The notes under the pieces are model-generated. The model made no database searches. It worked only from the letters and a program-made list of their open reading frames with translations, and was not told the DNA's origin. The translations under genes were made by a program, and so were the position numbers. From Terrabacter aerolatus (lineage in GTDB: Bacteria; Actinomycetota; Actinomycetes; Actinomycetales; Dermatophilaceae), in NCBI RefSeq assembly GCF_007991735.1, contig NZ_BJYX01000010.1, positions 1 to 64,000 on the forward strand: 64,000 nucleotides of DNA. The letters are read 5' to 3'. How positions within the stretch are numbered: the first letter of the stretch is position 1; the number at the start of each line of letters is the position of its first letter. Shown here one piece after another: positions 62,786 through 64,000 of the stretch.

Positions 62786-62992
62786 CGTCCCCGGGCCCTG
62801 ATGGGTCAGCAGGTGCACCCCGGGTGGCCCCGGAGGCCCCGGGAGCCCCCGGGGTGAGCCCGAACGAGCCCGGAGCCTCCCTCGGCGAGCGGCGCGGCTG
62901 TGGACGACTCCTGCGCGACCTCCGGGGCGACTGCGAGCCTGACGACCGAGGGTGGCCCCGCTGCTGGAGGAGCCACCGGGTCTGGAGGTCCC
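62786..62992. other. Non-coding GC-rich stretch before E1-like gene
   Basis: About 207 bp. Contains an inverted repeat CACCCCGGG (62816-62824) / CCCGGGGTG (62848-62856). A longer in-frame extension of the E1-like ORF begins at 62900 but lacks a ribosome binding site. Nothing else seen. Confidence 0.4.
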
Positions 62993-63964
62993 ATGTCCGC
63001 TGCTGCCGTCCCGCCGCACCCACGCCTGCCGGCCTGGCTGCGTCCCCTGACCCGCAGGCCCGGTGAGGTCCAGTTCGGGGTGCTGCCCGGTGGCCCCGTC
63101 GTCACGGGGATGAGCGATGCCGAGGTGGGCCTGCTGGCGCGACTCGACGGCGCCCTCCCGCTGTCCGTGACCGACCGCGTCGCGGCCGACGCGGGTGTCG
63201 GCATGGCACGGTGGCGCGCCCTGCTCGAGCTGACCAGCGACCTCGGCCTGCTCACCGAGGGCACCACCCATGCGCCCGTCGGCGAGCGCGCGCCGCGCGG
63301 GCGTGTCGTCGTCGACGGGTGCGGCGAGGTCGCCTCCGGCATCGCCGACGCCCTCGTGCGGACGGGGACGACGGTGGTGCACGGCCGCGCCGCGGTCGAC
63401 CGCGCGGTGGCCTCCCCCGAACGCCCGCGTCCCGACCTCGTCGTCATCGTCGGCTCCCCCGTGGTCGACCCCCGCCGGGGCGAGCTGTGGCGGCGCCATG
63501 GGGTGCCCCACCTGCCCGTGGCCCCGGCCGGTCCGCGCACCGTCGTCGGACCGCTCGTCGACGACTCCGCGGGCGCCCCGTGCCTGTGGTGCCTCGAACG
63601 CCACCGAGCCGACCGCGACGAGGCGTGGCCTGCCGTCATGAGCCAGGCGACGCCCGCTCGCGCACTGGCGCTCGCCGGGCCCTCGGAGGGCTCGCACGAT
63701 GCGCTCAGCCCCGGCCTGTCGCACCTCGTCGTCGGCAGCGTCACCCTCCTCGTCACGGGACTGCTCGAGGGCCACCCGCCCCCACCGGGCGTGTCGGTCG
63801 AGGTGAGCCTGCCGTGGCCGCGGATGGACCATCGCCGCTGGCCGACGCACCCGCTCTGCCCGGAGCACCCGTCCGACCAGGCGCTCCGGGCACACCTCCC
63901 GGCGACCGCTGCTCCCGGCGGGCCCGGCCACCGGACGGACGAGCCGCTCCGGCGCGGAGCCTGA
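62993..63964 (+). CDS. E1/ThiF-like (cyclodehydratase-type) protein
   Basis: 323 aa. GGAGGTCCC precedes the ATG at 62993. N-terminal winged-helix-like region (MSDAEVGLLARLDGALP), then a Rossmann-like segment RVVVDGCGEVASGIADALV and zinc-site pieces GAPCLWCLERHR and LCPEHP (CxxC and CxxH). This is the layout of TOMM/bacteriocin cyclodehydratase E1-like partner proteins, found as orphan genes in many actinobacteria. No YcaO gene or precursor peptide is visible before the window ends 36 bp later. Confidence 0.72.
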   Translation: MSAAAVPPHPRLPAWLRPLTRRPGEVQFGVLPGGPVVTGMSDAEVGLLARLDGALPLSVTDRVAADAGVGMARWRALLELTSDLGLLTEGTTHAPVGERAPRGRVVVDGCGEVASGIADALVRTGTTVVHGRAAVDRAVASPERPRPDLVVIVGSPVVDPRRGELWRRHGVPHLPVAPAGPRTVVGPLVDDSAGAPCLWCLERHRADRDEAWPAVMSQATPARALALAGPSEGSHDALSPGLSHLVVGSVTLLVTGLLEGHPPPPGVSVEVSLPWPRMDHRRWPTHPLCPEHPSDQALRAHLPATAAPGGPGHRTDEPLRRGA

Positions 63965-64000
63965 GCCGGCACCCGAGCGACGCGGCTCACTAGCGCCCAC

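Noticed and set aside
62816-62856. Collagen-like Gly-Pro-Pro peptide on the minus strand
   Set aside because: Arises from a GC-rich inverted repeat in a non-coding stretch; no gene signals.

Overview
The window reads as chromosomal DNA from a high-GC actinobacterium. The support is a mycothione reductase, coenzyme F420 genes (fbiA/fbiB), a WhiB2 protein, the MtrAB-LpqB system, a SigR-RsrA pair, the actinobacterial ribosomal peptide bL37 and several leaderless starts. Gene content resembles the Mycobacterium mtrA-to-whiB2 block and the UPF0182/Lon-like block, but no mycolic-acid genes are present. A Micrococcales member near Intrasporangiaceae/Dermatophilaceae is my best guess; that is inference from gene content, not a database result.

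Layout. 1-5.0 kb: lpqB, mtrB, mtrA and a lipoprotein (minus). 5.2-12.4 kb: a DPD-type polytopic membrane protein (plus), then ahcY, a DUF808 protein, mycothione reductase, a SIS-domain isomerase-like protein and a Trm112-like protein (minus). 12.4-16.2 kb: manB and DUF3499 (minus), a pseudo-metallopeptidase (plus), and a divergent XRE regulator/methionine aminopeptidase pair. 16.2-23.6 kb: DUF5719, a large membrane GT2 and whiB2 (minus), then fbiA-fbiB (plus). 23.6-28.0 kb: a quinone-oxidoreductase-like gene, the bioYMN biotin importer and malic enzyme. 28.1-31.3 kb: two overlapping membrane HD-domain genes preceded by a 32-codon small ORF, and bL37. 31.4-34.8 kb: rsrA-sigR, a hydrolase, an SRAP protein and a DoxX-like protein. 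34.8-38.8 kb: aroA, rsgA, hisN and GNAT (plus). 38.9-45.9 kb: a two-gene M16 peptidase pair, a small membrane protein, a class V aminotransferase-like gene, an oxidoreductase and a secreted TIM-barrel protein. 46.0-52.8 kb: a LacI-controlled sugar ABC importer divergent from a glycogen-debranching-type enzyme. 52.9-64 kb: a membrane protein, initiator tRNA, UPF0182, PPA1309, a Lon-like PDZ protease, moaE, DUF2342, NUDIX, a YgjP-like protease, a DUF5679 zinc ribbon and an E1/cyclodehydratase-like protein.

Working together: MtrAB-LpqB senses the envelope; ManB and the SIS protein supply mannose phosphates; FbiA/FbiB build F420; mycothione reductase and SigR-RsrA handle thiol redox; BioYMN imports biotin; the LacI/ABC/debranching set takes up and cleaves oligosaccharides.

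Most unusual signals: (1) an 8-mer, CGGCATAC, counted by hand 30 times on both strands, in genes and between them, twice as an inverted pair forming a terminator-like palindrome between convergent genes; (2) a 32-aa peptide gene with a good ribosome binding site, separated by a perfect 12-bp hairpin from two membrane HD-domain proteins whose HD and GYP motifs are degenerate in complementary ways; (3) a 51-bp-period triple hairpin array upstream of ahcY. No insertion sequence, prophage or CRISPR array was seen.
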